Positions 21,156 through 29,515 of a DNA stretch of 64,000 bases are shown piece after piece. The position numbers were made by a program, and so were the translations under genes. Origin of the DNA: Mesorhizobium onobrychidis. Its GTDB lineage: Bacteria; Pseudomonadota; Alphaproteobacteria; Rhizobiales; Rhizobiaceae. The number at the start of each line of letters is the position of its first letter. The first letter of the stretch is position 1. Where the stretch lies: contig NZ_CP062229.1 of the NCBI RefSeq assembly GCF_024707545.1, positions 4,197,501 to 4,261,500 on the forward strand. Direction: 5' to 3'. The notes under the pieces were generated by a model, which saw nothing but the letters and a program-made list of their open reading frames with translations, was not told the origin of the DNA and ran no database searches.

Positions 21156-21256
21156 TCAGCAGACGTTCGGCGCCGCGATCTGTTGTTGTTTGAACACAGT
21201 CGCGGCAAATGCCGCACGATCGCGAGGATTCGACCGGGCACGGCACGACAGGGCGC

Positions 21257-21286
21257 TTGAGGCGTCTCCGATTAATCGACTATAGA
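21257..21286 (+). promoter_or_regulatory. Probable sigma70 promoter for the L,D-transpeptidase gene
   Basis: TTGAGG, 18 bases, TATAGA, placing transcription start about 75 bases before the chosen start codon at 21368. The match is good for a high-GC genome, but no start site was measured. Confidence 0.4.
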
Positions 21287-21367
21287 TTGCGCGCGGCACT
21301 TTCGGGGTCCTTGGGGAACGCCGGGCGACGCCGTGGGCAACAAGCATTGAACGATCGGATCTTCGCC

Positions 21368-22480
21368 ATGCAGCTTCGCAGCTTCATTTTAGCCGGCCTT
21401 TGTGCCGTGCTCAGCCTTGGTGCGCCCGCTTACGCGGCCATGCCGGCGGGTAATTCGGCCTCTAAAACCGCAGTAACAACTGACGTCGTCAACGTCGCCG
21501 CCAAAAGCGATACGGCGCAACTTAGGCTCCTCAAGAAGAAGAAAAACCCGACCGCGGACGATCTTGCCCAGATCAGCAAGATCGAAGCCAAGATCGCGGC
21601 CGGCAAGGACGCCGCTCGAGCCAAGGCGCTCGAGGCCAGGAAGCTGGCGATGCGCGAGGCGGCCAAAGCCAAGGCCGACGCGGAACGGCAAGTGTTTCTT
21701 GCCAAGAAGGGCCTTGCCAAGAAGGATACGTCCGCTGCCCGGCTGGCTAAGAAGACGACCGTCAAGATCATCGAACCGGTTCAACCCATCGCACCGATCC
21801 AGTCGGCCGAGCCAGTTTCCGCCGAGGCCATGAACGTCGCATTGACCGGCAACAACGGGGAATTGCGCAGCGAGCCGGTTGGACAGAAGCCGCAGAGCGT
21901 CGGGCTGTTCGCCGGCCTGTTCGGCGGCACGTCCTCGTCGATGTCGCTGCTCCCCGAGACCCGCGCTCTCGATGCCGCACTCACCAGGAAGGAAGCCAAG
22001 AAGCAGTTCAAGGTGAAGCCGGAGTTCGTGCCGCAAGAAGTCGAGTTCACCGGCTACAGTCCCGGTACCATCGTCATCGATACTAGTGCGCGCCGCCTCT
22101 ACCTCGTCGAATCTTCATGGACCGCCCGCCGTTATGCGATTGCGGTCGGTCGTGACGGCCTGCAGTTCAAGGGCACGGTCGCCGTCGGCGACAAGCAGGA
22201 GTGGCCGCGCTGGATCCCGACGCTCGAGATGCAGAAGCGCGAGCCGAAGAATTACGGCCGGTACAAAGACGGCATGCCCGGCGGCGGCGAAAATCCGCTC
22301 GGCGCGCGCGCCATCTATCTCTACGACGGCAAGAAGGACACACATCTGCGCATTCACGGCACCATCGCGCCGCAGTCGATCGGAACGAGCGCCTCCAACG
22401 GCTGCTTCCGCATGATCAACGAGCACGTCATGGACCTTTACCGCCGGGTGAAAGTAGGCACCAAGGTCGTCATCATCTGA
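21368..22480 (+). CDS. L,D-transpeptidase (YkuD domain), exported
   Basis: Likely forms 3-3 peptidoglycan cross-links or attaches proteins to peptidoglycan in the periplasm. 370 residues from the ATG at 21368, which begins a clear signal peptide (residues 1-24, ending APAYA); the longer frame from 21209 has no such signal. Residues 45-140 are rich in Lys, Ala and Glu and probably coiled coil. The YkuD domain spans about 235-370, with His330 in LRIHGT and catalytic Cys346 in SNGCFRM. A strong terminator follows, so this is the end of its transcript. Confidence 0.9.
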   Translation: MQLRSFILAGLCAVLSLGAPAYAAMPAGNSASKTAVTTDVVNVAAKSDTAQLRLLKKKKNPTADDLAQISKIEAKIAAGKDAARAKALEARKLAMREAAKAKADAERQVFLAKKGLAKKDTSAARLAKKTTVKIIEPVQPIAPIQSAEPVSAEAMNVALTGNNGELRSEPVGQKPQSVGLFAGLFGGTSSSMSLLPETRALDAALTRKEAKKQFKVKPEFVPQEVEFTGYSPGTIVIDTSARRLYLVESSWTARRYAIAVGRDGLQFKGTVAVGDKQEWPRWIPTLEMQKREPKNYGRYKDGMPGGGENPLGARAIYLYDGKKDTHLRIHGTIAPQSIGTSASNGCFRMINEHVMDLYRRVKVGTKVVII

Positions 22481-22499
22481 CGCCTTAACGGGTCATCCC

Positions 22500-22526
22500 A
22501 AAAGGGCCGGTCTCGCCGGCCCTTTT
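22500..22526 (+). terminator. Rho-independent terminator
   Basis: AAAAGGGCCGG, loop TCTCG, CCGGCCCTTTT, then GTTTTGG: an 11-bp perfect stem with a T-rich tail, 19 bp after the L,D-transpeptidase stop. The clearest terminator in the window. Confidence 0.9.
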
Positions 22527-22626
22527 GTTTTGGTTCACGCACCACCAGACGCCTTCTTGGGAAAAAGCCTTCGCGGTGGTTTTTTCTCTGGCGGAATCAA
22601 TTCGGCCGCGTTAAGCGATGACTCCC

Positions 22627-24255
22627 ATGGCGCGATATGTATTCATAACAGGCGGCGTGGTTTCCTCACTTGGAAAAGGCATCGCTGCAGCGGCCCTTGG
22701 GGCTCTCTTGCAGGCGCGAGGCTATCGCGCACGCATCAAAAAGCTCGATCCCTATCTCAACGTCGATCCCGGCACGATGTCGCCCTACCAGCATGGCGAA
22801 GTCTTCGTGACCGACGACGGCGCCGAGACCGACCTCGATCTTGGCCACTATGAGCGCTTCACCGGCCGCTCGGCCAACCAGCAGGACAACATCACCACAG
22901 GCCGCATCTATAAGAACATCATCGAGCGGGAGCGGCGCGGCGACTATCTTGGCGCCACCGTGCAGGTCATTCCGCACGTCACCGACGAGATCAAGAATTT
23001 CATCCTCAACGGCAATGACGACTACGACTTCGTCCTGTGCGAGATCGGCGGTACTGCCGGCGATATCGAGGCGATGCCGTTCCTGGAGGCGATCCGCCAG
23101 CTCGGCAACGACCTGCCGCGCAACAACGCCGTCTACGTGCACCTGACGCTTATGCCCTACATTCCAACGGCGGGCGAATTGAAGACCAAGCCGACCCAGC
23201 ATTCGGTCAAGGAATTGCGCGGCATTGGCATCGCACCCGATATTCTGCTGGTCCGCGCCGACCGCCCCATCCCCAGGGAAGAGCGCCGCAAACTGTCGCT
23301 GTTCTGCAATGTCCGCGAGAGCGCGGTCATCCAGGCGCTCGACGTGCCGCACATCTACGACGTGCCGATGGCCTATCACAATGAAGGGCTGGATTCGGAA
23401 GTGCTGGCCGCCTTCGGCATCGATCCGGCGCCGAAGCCGCGCATGGAGCCCTGGCAAGCGGTGTCCAACCGCATCCACAATCCGGAAGGCGAGGTGACCA
23501 TCGCCGTCGTCGGCAAGTATACCGGCCTCAAGGACGCGTACAAATCGCTGATCGAGGCGCTGTCGCATGGCGGCCTCGCCAACCACGTCAAGGTCAAGCT
23601 CGACTGGATCGAGAGCGAGATATTCGAAAAGGAAGATCCGGCGCCTTGGCTGGAAAAGGTCCACGGCATTCTGGTCCCCGGCGGTTTTGGCGAGCGCGGC
23701 GCGGAAGGCAAGATCCTGGCAGCGAAGTTCGCCCGCGAGCGCAAAGTGCCGTATTTCGGCATCTGCTTCGGCATGCAGATGGCCTGCATCGAGGCCGCGC
23801 GTTCGCTGGCCGGCGTCGAGCATGCCTCGTCGACCGAGTTCGGCCCGACCGAGGAACCGGTCGTCGGCCTGATGACCGAATGGCTGAAAGGCAACATGCT
23901 GGAGAAGCGCAGGGAAACCGGCGACCTCGGCGGCACGATGCGGCTCGGCGCCTATCAGGCGGACCTCGCCAAGGGCTCGAAAATCGCCGACATTTACGGT
24001 GACACGCAGATTTCCGAGCGCCACCGCCACCGCTATGAGGTCAATGTCGACTACAAGGAGCGGCTCGAGGATTGCGGCCTGGTCTTTGCCGGCATGTCGC
24101 CGGACGGCGTGCTGCCGGAAACGGTCGAATACCCCGACCATCCCTGGTTCATCGGCGTGCAGTATCATCCCGAACTGAAAAGCCGGCCGCTCGATCCGCA
24201 CCCGCTGTTTGCCAGCTTCATCGAAGCGGCGGTGGAGCAGAGCCGCTTGGTCTAG
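22627..24255 (+). CDS. pyrG: CTP synthase
   Basis: Makes CTP from UTP using glutamine-derived ammonia. 542 residues from [10 protein letters not shown]; the ATG at 22618 would add three residues. The N-terminal synthase domain has the P-loop [11 protein letters not shown] and [14 protein letters not shown]. The C-terminal class I glutamine amidotransferase domain has Cys380 in FGICFGMQ and the His514/Glu516 pair in YHPELKSRP. Single-gene unit following a strong terminator. Confidence 0.97.
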   Translation: MARYVFITGGVVSSLGKGIAAAALGALLQARGYRARIKKLDPYLNVDPGTMSPYQHGEVFVTDDGAETDLDLGHYERFTGRSANQQDNITTGRIYKNIIERERRGDYLGATVQVIPHVTDEIKNFILNGNDDYDFVLCEIGGTAGDIEAMPFLEAIRQLGNDLPRNNAVYVHLTLMPYIPTAGELKTKPTQHSVKELRGIGIAPDILLVRADRPIPREERRKLSLFCNVRESAVIQALDVPHIYDVPMAYHNEGLDSEVLAAFGIDPAPKPRMEPWQAVSNRIHNPEGEVTIAVVGKYTGLKDAYKSLIEALSHGGLANHVKVKLDWIESEIFEKEDPAPWLEKVHGILVPGGFGERGAEGKILAAKFARERKVPYFGICFGMQMACIEAARSLAGVEHASSTEFGPTEEPVVGLMTEWLKGNMLEKRRETGDLGGTMRLGAYQADLAKGSKIADIYGDTQISERHRHRYEVNVDYKERLEDCGLVFAGMSPDGVLPETVEYPDHPWFIGVQYHPELKSRPLDPHPLFASFIEAAVEQSRLV

Positions 24256-24270
24256 AACCGACAGGCTACC

Positions 24271-24810
24271 ATGCAAACCTACGTCGCTCTGCTTTACAGC
24301 ATCGTCCTGGGCGAGGGGCGGCGTGTCGTCATGTCCGATCTCAGGGCCATGACAGAAGGCCTGGGGCTGAACAACCCGCGCACGCTGGTGGCGACCGGCA
24401 ATCTGGTCTTCGAGACGAAAGAGACAGAAATTGCCGCGCTGGAGCGCCGATTGGAGACGGCGTTCCAAAAGACCTTCGGCCGCCATGTCGACATCATCGT
24501 GCGCCGCGCGGAGGACTGGTTGAAGCTTGCGGCCGGCAATCCGTTTCCCGCCGAATCGGCTGCCACCGCGGATCAGGTAGCGGTGCGCGTGATGCGGGAG
24601 CCCGTTCCCGCTGAGGCCGTCGCGGCGCTGGAGGCCTATGTCGGCAAGGATGAGCGGATGCAGGCGGTCGGCGGCGACATCTGGATCGCATTTTCCCGCG
24701 AGACGCCAAGTTCACGGTTGCTTGCAGCGGCAAGCCATAAACGGCTCGGGGTCGGCACCTCGCGCAACTGGAATACAGTGCGCAGGCTGGCCGAGATGGT
24801 CGGTGAATAG
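24271..24810 (+). CDS. DUF1697 family protein
   Basis: 179 residues, of unknown biochemical role. The pattern QTYVALLYSIVLGEGRRVVM then LRAMTEGLGL and TLVATGNLVFET is typical of DUF1697 (a ferredoxin-like fold family found in many bacteria), and it ends with the family's ...TSRNWNTVRRLAEM. Usual family members begin with a KYVAFLRGINVGG-like strand; here RGINVGG is replaced by YSIVLGEG. It starts 15 bases after pyrG and may be cotranscribed. Confidence 0.75.
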   Translation: MQTYVALLYSIVLGEGRRVVMSDLRAMTEGLGLNNPRTLVATGNLVFETKETEIAALERRLETAFQKTFGRHVDIIVRRAEDWLKLAAGNPFPAESAATADQVAVRVMREPVPAEAVAALEAYVGKDERMQAVGGDIWIAFSRETPSSRLLAAASHKRLGVGTSRNWNTVRRLAEMVGE

Positions 24811-24816
24811 GGCTTT

Positions 24817-24845
24817 CCCTTCTCTCACAAGCAAGGGGAGAAGGG
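24817..24845. terminator. Hairpin after the DUF1697 gene
   Basis: CCCTTCTC and GAGAAGGG, 13 bases apart, 6 bases after the stop; the outer TTT and AAA can extend the stem imperfectly. Probable terminator or a common rhizobial intergenic hairpin. The rest of 24846-25101 shows no supported gene. Confidence 0.4.
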
Positions 24846-25101
24846 GGAAATTATGTCATGCCTTCGCCGCCCCGGCTCCGGCGGAACTCGCCGTTTTCCC
24901 TGTAGAGAGCCTCGACGCGAGGGAACCGGCAACCGATTGATTTGCCGGCTTAGGCCTTATCGGCATTCGATGAAACTCGCGCTTATCGGAGCACAACGGT
25001 TCGTCGCACGTTTGTCACGTTTGGTGATTCGATTTCGGTCGAACGATATGAGAGACTTCGTCTTGGCTCGGCCTCTTTTTTAGCGTCGGGCCCTGTTTGC
25101 C

Positions 25102-25127
25102 GGAACCAAGTTTGTCAGCCGTAAGTT
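25102..25127 (+). promoter_or_regulatory. EcfG-type (general stress) promoter
   Basis: GGAAC, 19 bases, TT, about 45 bases before the DUF982 gene. This matches the rhizobial general-stress sigma factor pattern GGAAC-N18/19-TT. The paralogue at 34956 has the same arrangement in an otherwise diverged upstream region, which supports function. Confidence 0.6.
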
Positions 25128-25172
25128 TAACAAGGTTCGATCAGGCACGTAGCGATCGACCGGGAGGAAACG

Positions 25173-25475
25173 ATGGATCGCCTGCAATTCTTTACGCCTG
25201 TGCGGATTTCGCGCAGGCAGGAAAGCCCTGCCGAAGAAATTTATAGCGTAGCCGAAGCGATGGGGTTCTTGCGCAAATGGCCAACAGGCCGGCGTGGGCC
25301 AGTCTACCAGTGCGCGGTGAATTGCTGCTCTGCGGCTCTGGCGGGACGGATGTCGGCAGAGGAAGCAAGGAAGGCTTTTGCCGGCTTCGCCCGCATCACA
25401 CGCTTGCTCGAAGACGACATGCCACTTCCGATGGCCGGCGAGAATATTGATAGCGTGCATGCGCTGAGGCGATGA
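25173..25475 (+). CDS. DUF982 protein, copy 1
   Basis: 100 residues; function unknown. DUF982 proteins are small, numerous in rhizobia and typically carry FLRKWP, RRGPVYQCA and SAEEARKAF blocks, all seen here. Two adjacent Cys residues (NCC, about residues 50-52) are notable. About 77 of 100 residues are identical to the copy at 34956, and the ribosome-binding region (GACCGGGAGGAA) is nearly identical too, indicating duplication of gene plus promoter. Likely part of the general stress response from its promoter. Confidence 0.8.
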   Translation: MDRLQFFTPVRISRRQESPAEEIYSVAEAMGFLRKWPTGRRGPVYQCAVNCCSAALAGRMSAEEARKAFAGFARITRLLEDDMPLPMAGENIDSVHALRR

Positions 25476-25502
25476 ACGTTCATATTTGCGCCCTGCCGCG
25501 TG

Positions 25503-25547
25503 GGTCCGATCTACCAAGGCGCGGTGAATTGCTGCTCCGCGGCTTAG
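25503..25547 (+). pseudogene. DUF982 gene fragment
   Basis: Fifteen codons reading GPIYQGAVNCCSAA and then a stop match the GPVYQCAVNCCSAA core of the adjacent intact gene, but the preceding bases are one out of frame and no start is present. A remnant of a third, tandem copy. It lies between the intact gene and the end of tetR. Confidence 0.65.
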
Positions 25548-25560
25548 CGGGCTCGGCGGC

Positions 25561-26268
25561 TCACGGGCCTGCTTCGAGGAAAGCCCGAGCAAACCCGGGT
25601 TGCGCCGCCTCTATCGTTCCATCGGGCAGCTTCAAAAGCCGGTCGATTGCGATGCCGTAGAGCCGCAGCCGGTCGTCGAGCAGCCGCGCCGCTTCGTCGA
25701 TATTGCCCTGCTCGGCCTTCAGCAAGGCGCGGTGCATCACATCCCGAAAGATCAGCCGCAGCTGCAAAAACATCTCGGCGAAAGCTTCTGGGTCGGGCAC
25801 GTCGAAAATGCCTTCCTCGCTCCCTTTCCTAAGCAGATCGGTGATTATCGGCATGGCCAATTCCCTGGCCGCCTGGTCGACCCGATGGAAGAGGGCAAGG
25901 TTCTCGGGCCGGAACAGGACGAAAAATGTTTTGCGCAATTGCGGGGCAAGCTCGACGTTCAGCCGTCGCGAGCCGGCAAAGAGCGCATTGAGCCGGCCAA
26001 GCCCATCGAGTGACGGATCGTTGAGCACGGGCTGCAATTCGGTGAAACTGTCACGCGCGAGACGTGCGGCGAGCGCCTCCAGCAGGGCCTCTTTCGATGC
26101 GAAATAGTGGTAGAACGCGCCCTTCGACAGGCCGGCCTCCCGGATGATGTCGTTTACCGTCGTGTTGTCGTAGCCATGCTCGAAGAAAAGCCGTTGGGCG
26201 CAGTCGAGGAGTTCGGCGGATCGTATCTCCGGCGGCTTTATCACTCGGGCCAAAATCGATCCTCGCAA
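25561..26268 (-). CDS. TetR/AcrR family transcriptional regulator
   Basis: 235 residues. The N-terminal helix-turn-helix is clear: LLDCAQRLFFEHGYDNTTVN then GLSKGAFYHYFASKEALLEA. The C-terminal ligand domain has no specific signature. It is divergent from a three-gene ABC exporter, with a perfect palindromic operator in the 123-bp gap, so it almost certainly represses that operon and itself, and its ligand is likely an export substrate. Confidence 0.9.
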   Translation of the reverse strand: MRGSILARVIKPPEIRSAELLDCAQRLFFEHGYDNTTVNDIIREAGLSKGAFYHYFASKEALLEALAARLARDSFTELQPVLNDPSLDGLGRLNALFAGSRRLNVELAPQLRKTFFVLFRPENLALFHRVDQAARELAMPIITDLLRKGSEEGIFDVPDPEAFAEMFLQLRLIFRDVMHRALLKAEQGNIDEAARLLDDRLRLYGIAIDRLLKLPDGTIEAAQPGFARAFLEAGP

Positions 26269-26318
26269 AGTGCAGGTGGAGCAAGAGGAGCACGAACCGT
26301 TTCTTTATGCAACTTTTA

Positions 26319-26337
26319 TAGACCGACGGTCGGTCTA
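26319..26337. promoter_or_regulatory. TetR operator
   Basis: TAGACCGACGGTCGGTCTA, a perfect 19-bp palindrome centred on G, 51 bp from the tetR start and 55 bp from the exporter start. AGACCGNNNGGTCT-type palindromes are typical of TetR/AcrR operators. Confidence 0.8.
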
Positions 26338-26391
26338 GTGCTATGTCTGCCACCGCCTGACGTTCGAATCCGATGATGGAGGGCGAGTTTC

Positions 26392-27402
26392 TTGCGACGG
26401 ATACGCTGGACTGTCGGCATCGCTTTTGTCGCGGCGGCTGCTGCTTTCGGCGCTTGGTATCTGTGGCAGCCGGCCAAGGTTTCGGTCGTGACGCCACAAC
26501 GCGCCGACGCGGCGGAAATCGTTTACGCGAGCGGCTCCGTCGAGCCGCGAACCTGGGCCAAGGTGACTCCCGTGGTCCGCGAGAGGATCGTCGAGCAATG
26601 TAATTGCGAGGGGTCGAGGGTTGCACAAGGCGACGTGCTCGCCAAGCTCGACGACAGCGAGGCCCGGGCCGTGCTTGGCGAGCTCGAAGCGCGTCAAGCG
26701 CTTGCCCAGGAAGAGCTCCGACGGCTGACCGTGCTTGCCGAAAGGCGTGCGGCGAGCCAGCAGGCGCTCGATCGTGCGCAGAGCGAGCTCGGCCAGATCG
26801 AAGCGCTGGTTGCCGGACAGAAAGCGCGACTCGACACCTATGTGTTACGTGCGCCGAGCGCCGGTGTCGTGCTCAGGCAGGACGGCGAGGTGGGTGAGGT
26901 CGCCGAGCGCGGCACGGTGTTGTTCTGGGTCGGCGAGCCGAAGCCGCTCCTGGTGGTCGCCGAGGTCAACGAGGAGGACATACCCCGGGTCGAGGTCGGC
27001 CAGCGCGCGCTGCTTAAATCCGATGCGTTCCTGCAGCAAAATCTGGAGGCGGTGGTCGACAGCATCACGCCCAAGGGGGATCCGGTGACGAAGACCTATC
27101 GCGTCCGCTTCCGCCTGCCGGACGATACGCCGCTTCGTATCGGCATGTCGACCGACGTGAACATCGTCATCCGCGTTTCGAAAAATGCGTTGTTGATCCC
27201 GTCCGTTGCATTGGATGGGAACAACGTGTTCGTTGTCGAAGGCGACAGGGCTTGGCGGCGTGAAATCCGAACCGGCATTCGCGGCACCAATGGCATCGAG
27301 GTTCTGTCGGGTGTCGATGAGAAGGCTCGCGTCATCTCGCCCTATCCCGCCGACCTCGCCGATGGAGGGCGCGTAAGCATCACCGCCGCTCAGGAGAGAT
27401 AA
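26392..27402 (+). CDS. ABC exporter periplasmic adaptor (HlyD/DevB type)
   Basis: 336 residues. TTG start with GATGGAGGG upstream; no in-frame ATG fits better. Signal-anchor at residues 1-26, then a lipoyl/barrel-sandwich half, a helical hairpin at about 85-145 (VLGELEARQALAQEELRRL), the second lipoyl half and beta-barrel domains (IGMSTDVNIVIRVSKNALL). It bridges inner-membrane exporter and outer membrane. Gene order adaptor-permease-ATPase resembles DevBCA/MacAB systems. No outer-membrane partner is adjacent. Confidence 0.87.
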   Translation: MRRIRWTVGIAFVAAAAAFGAWYLWQPAKVSVVTPQRADAAEIVYASGSVEPRTWAKVTPVVRERIVEQCNCEGSRVAQGDVLAKLDDSEARAVLGELEARQALAQEELRRLTVLAERRAASQQALDRAQSELGQIEALVAGQKARLDTYVLRAPSAGVVLRQDGEVGEVAERGTVLFWVGEPKPLLVVAEVNEEDIPRVEVGQRALLKSDAFLQQNLEAVVDSITPKGDPVTKTYRVRFRLPDDTPLRIGMSTDVNIVIRVSKNALLIPSVALDGNNVFVVEGDRAWRREIRTGIRGTNGIEVLSGVDEKARVISPYPADLADGGRVSITAAQER

Positions 27403-27409
27403 AGCAACG

Positions 27410-28651
27410 ATGCCGCTTATCTTCGACATCGCCCTCACGCACATTGCCGGCCGCGGCCGCCAGACGCTGGTTGCCGTGATCGGCGTTGCGGTCGGTGTCG
27501 GATTCTCCATCGCCATGGCAGCGCTGATGCAGGGCGGGCAGGATGATTTCGTCAGACAGCTCGTCGACACTATGCCGCATGTCGACATCACCGACGAGCA
27601 GCGCACCGCCCGCCGTCAGCCAGCCGAGGATGCCTTCGCGACGGTCGCGATCTCCGGGCTCAGGCCGCGCGATGATCGCCGCGGCATCATCAATCCGACC
27701 GCCGCGACCTCCTGGCTCGAGAGCTGGATCCCCGGCCGGTTCGCGGCAAGCCTCAAAACGCAGGGTGTAATCCGCTATTCCAGCCGCGAAGTGGGCGCGG
27801 CGATCATTGGCATCGAACCGGAGCGCGAGTCCGGCGTGTCGCCGATCGTCGGAGACTTCGTCGAAGGCAGTTTTTCGGCACTTGCCGCAGGCGGCAACAA
27901 CGTGCTCATCGGCGACACGATGGCGAGCCGGCTCGGCGCCGGATTCGGCGACACGATAACGGCGGTTTCCTCCGAAGGGCTGACGCGCAACTTCAAGATC
28001 GCTGGTCTGTTCCACACCGGCACCACCGCGCGCGACGAAGGTGAGGCCTATGTGCTTCTGAAGAACGCGCAGATCCTCTCCGCGCGTCCGAACGCTATCA
28101 ACGAGATCCGCATCAAGCTCAACGATCCCAACCGTGCGCCGGCAGTGGCGCACCGTGCCGAGGCCGAACTGGGCTACAAGGCCGTAGCGTGGCAGGAGGC
28201 GAATGAATCGATCCTCGAAGCGCTCGTCGTACGCAACGTCATCATGTACACCGTCGTCGGCGCGATCATGCTGGTGGCTGGCTTCGGCATCTACAACATC
28301 ATCTCCACCATCACGCACGAGAAGGCGCGCGACATCGCCATCATGAAGTCGCTTGGCTTTCCGGAGTCCGACATGCGTCGGCTCTTTCTGCTGGAAGGCG
28401 TGGCGATCGGCGCAGGCGGATCCGTGCTTGGCGGGCTACTCGGCGTCTCCATGACCTATGCACTGTCGCTGGTGCGTTTCGAGATTGCCGCGACCGGCCA
28501 GGAGATGACCCGGCTGCCGATCGCTTGGAGCTTGATGCACTACGTCATCGCGTCGGCTTTCGCACTGGGCTCGGCGGCAGTGGCCGGCTACCTGCCGGCG
28601 CGCCGTGCGGCGCGCCTGAACCCCGTCGAGATCATCAGAGGCGCGTCATGA
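27410..28651 (+). CDS. ABC transporter permease, FtsX/MacB-like
   Basis: 413 residues with one N-terminal helix (about 20-42), a large periplasmic domain (about 45-275), and three C-terminal helices, the FtsX domain layout. VGAIMLVAGFGIYNIISTITHEKARDIAIMKSLG... is the characteristic coupling region, ending in LPARRAARLNPVEIIRG, a near-universal C terminus of the family. Starts 8 bases after the adaptor and overlaps the ATPase start by 4 bases. Confidence 0.9.
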   Translation: MPLIFDIALTHIAGRGRQTLVAVIGVAVGVGFSIAMAALMQGGQDDFVRQLVDTMPHVDITDEQRTARRQPAEDAFATVAISGLRPRDDRRGIINPTAATSWLESWIPGRFAASLKTQGVIRYSSREVGAAIIGIEPERESGVSPIVGDFVEGSFSALAAGGNNVLIGDTMASRLGAGFGDTITAVSSEGLTRNFKIAGLFHTGTTARDEGEAYVLLKNAQILSARPNAINEIRIKLNDPNRAPAVAHRAEAELGYKAVAWQEANESILEALVVRNVIMYTVVGAIMLVAGFGIYNIISTITHEKARDIAIMKSLGFPESDMRRLFLLEGVAIGAGGSVLGGLLGVSMTYALSLVRFEIAATGQEMTRLPIAWSLMHYVIASAFALGSAAVAGYLPARRAARLNPVEIIRGAS

Positions 28652-29319
28652 GCGCACTCATCGAGACCGAGAAACTGACGCGCGTGTTGCCCGAAACGGT
28701 TCCCGTCACGCTGGTCAAGGACATCACGCTCGCGATCAACGAGAGAGAATTCGTCGCCGTCACCGGTCCATCCGGCTCCGGCAAATCCTCATTGCTCTAT
28801 CTGCTCGGGCTGCTCGACCGACCGACCGCTGGGACGTTAAGAATAGGCGGCCGCGACACCGACCCGATGAATGAAAGGGAGCGCGCGCGGACCAGGCTTT
28901 CGATGCTGGGTTTCGTGTTCCAGTTTCATTTTCTGCTGCCGGAGTTCACGGCGCGCGAGAATGTCGAAATCCCAATGCGCAAGCTGGGCCGACTGGCGCG
29001 GCCCGAGATGCGTGAACGGGCCGGGGAGCTGCTTTCATCCCTTGGGCTCGGCGAACATCTCGACAAGCGACCCGACCAGCTCTCGGGCGGCCAGCGTCAG
29101 CGCGTCGCGGTGGCACGCTCGCTCGCCAACGACCCGCCGCTTATCCTAGCCGACGAGCCGACGGGGAGCCTCGACAGCAAGAGCTCCGAGCAGGTCTTCG
29201 CAATCCTGGAGAATCTGGTGCGCGAGCGCGGCAAGACCGTCGTGGCAGTTACGCATGACCTCGACATGGCGGCGCGCATGGATCGGCGCATTCACATCGT
29301 GGATGGGAAGATCGGCTGA
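28648..29319 (+). CDS. ABC transporter ATP-binding protein, LolD/MacB-like
   Basis: 223 residues from the ATG at 28648 that overlaps the permease stop (ATGA). Walker A GPSGSGKSS, Q-loop FQFHFLLPEFTARENV, signature LSGGQRQRVAVARSL, Walker B ILADEPTGSLD and the H-loop VTHD are all intact. Energises the exporter. No further gene follows; the 196 bp to the convergent otsA contain nothing I can support. Confidence 0.94.
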   Translation: MSALIETEKLTRVLPETVPVTLVKDITLAINEREFVAVTGPSGSGKSSLLYLLGLLDRPTAGTLRIGGRDTDPMNERERARTRLSMLGFVFQFHFLLPEFTARENVEIPMRKLGRLARPEMRERAGELLSSLGLGEHLDKRPDQLSGGQRQRVAVARSLANDPPLILADEPTGSLDSKSSEQVFAILENLVRERGKTVVAVTHDLDMAARMDRRIHIVDGKIG

Positions 29320-29515
29320 TCAGCTTCTCCGGTGGGCCGAGGCAATGGGGCAGGGCTCGTTGATCCGATCGAGGGTACCTTGGCGCCTTCCCTACGGCGT
29401 TTCTCAAACACGTCTGGCCTTACAATCGAAATACGACCTTTAACTTAACTCAGAACGTCGAACTGGCGCAGAATCCAGGAGAACTGGTATATGACGCGGC
29501 GGCAGCGAAGGCTCG

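Noticed and set aside
22666..24486. 606-codon open frame on the minus strand opposite pyrG
   Set aside because: It is a GC-driven shadow of a well-conserved gene; its protein has no recognisable motif and no ribosome-binding site.
24853..25083. 76-codon open frame before the DUF982 gene
   Set aside because: No start signal, low-complexity Arg-rich sequence, and it ends within the promoter region.
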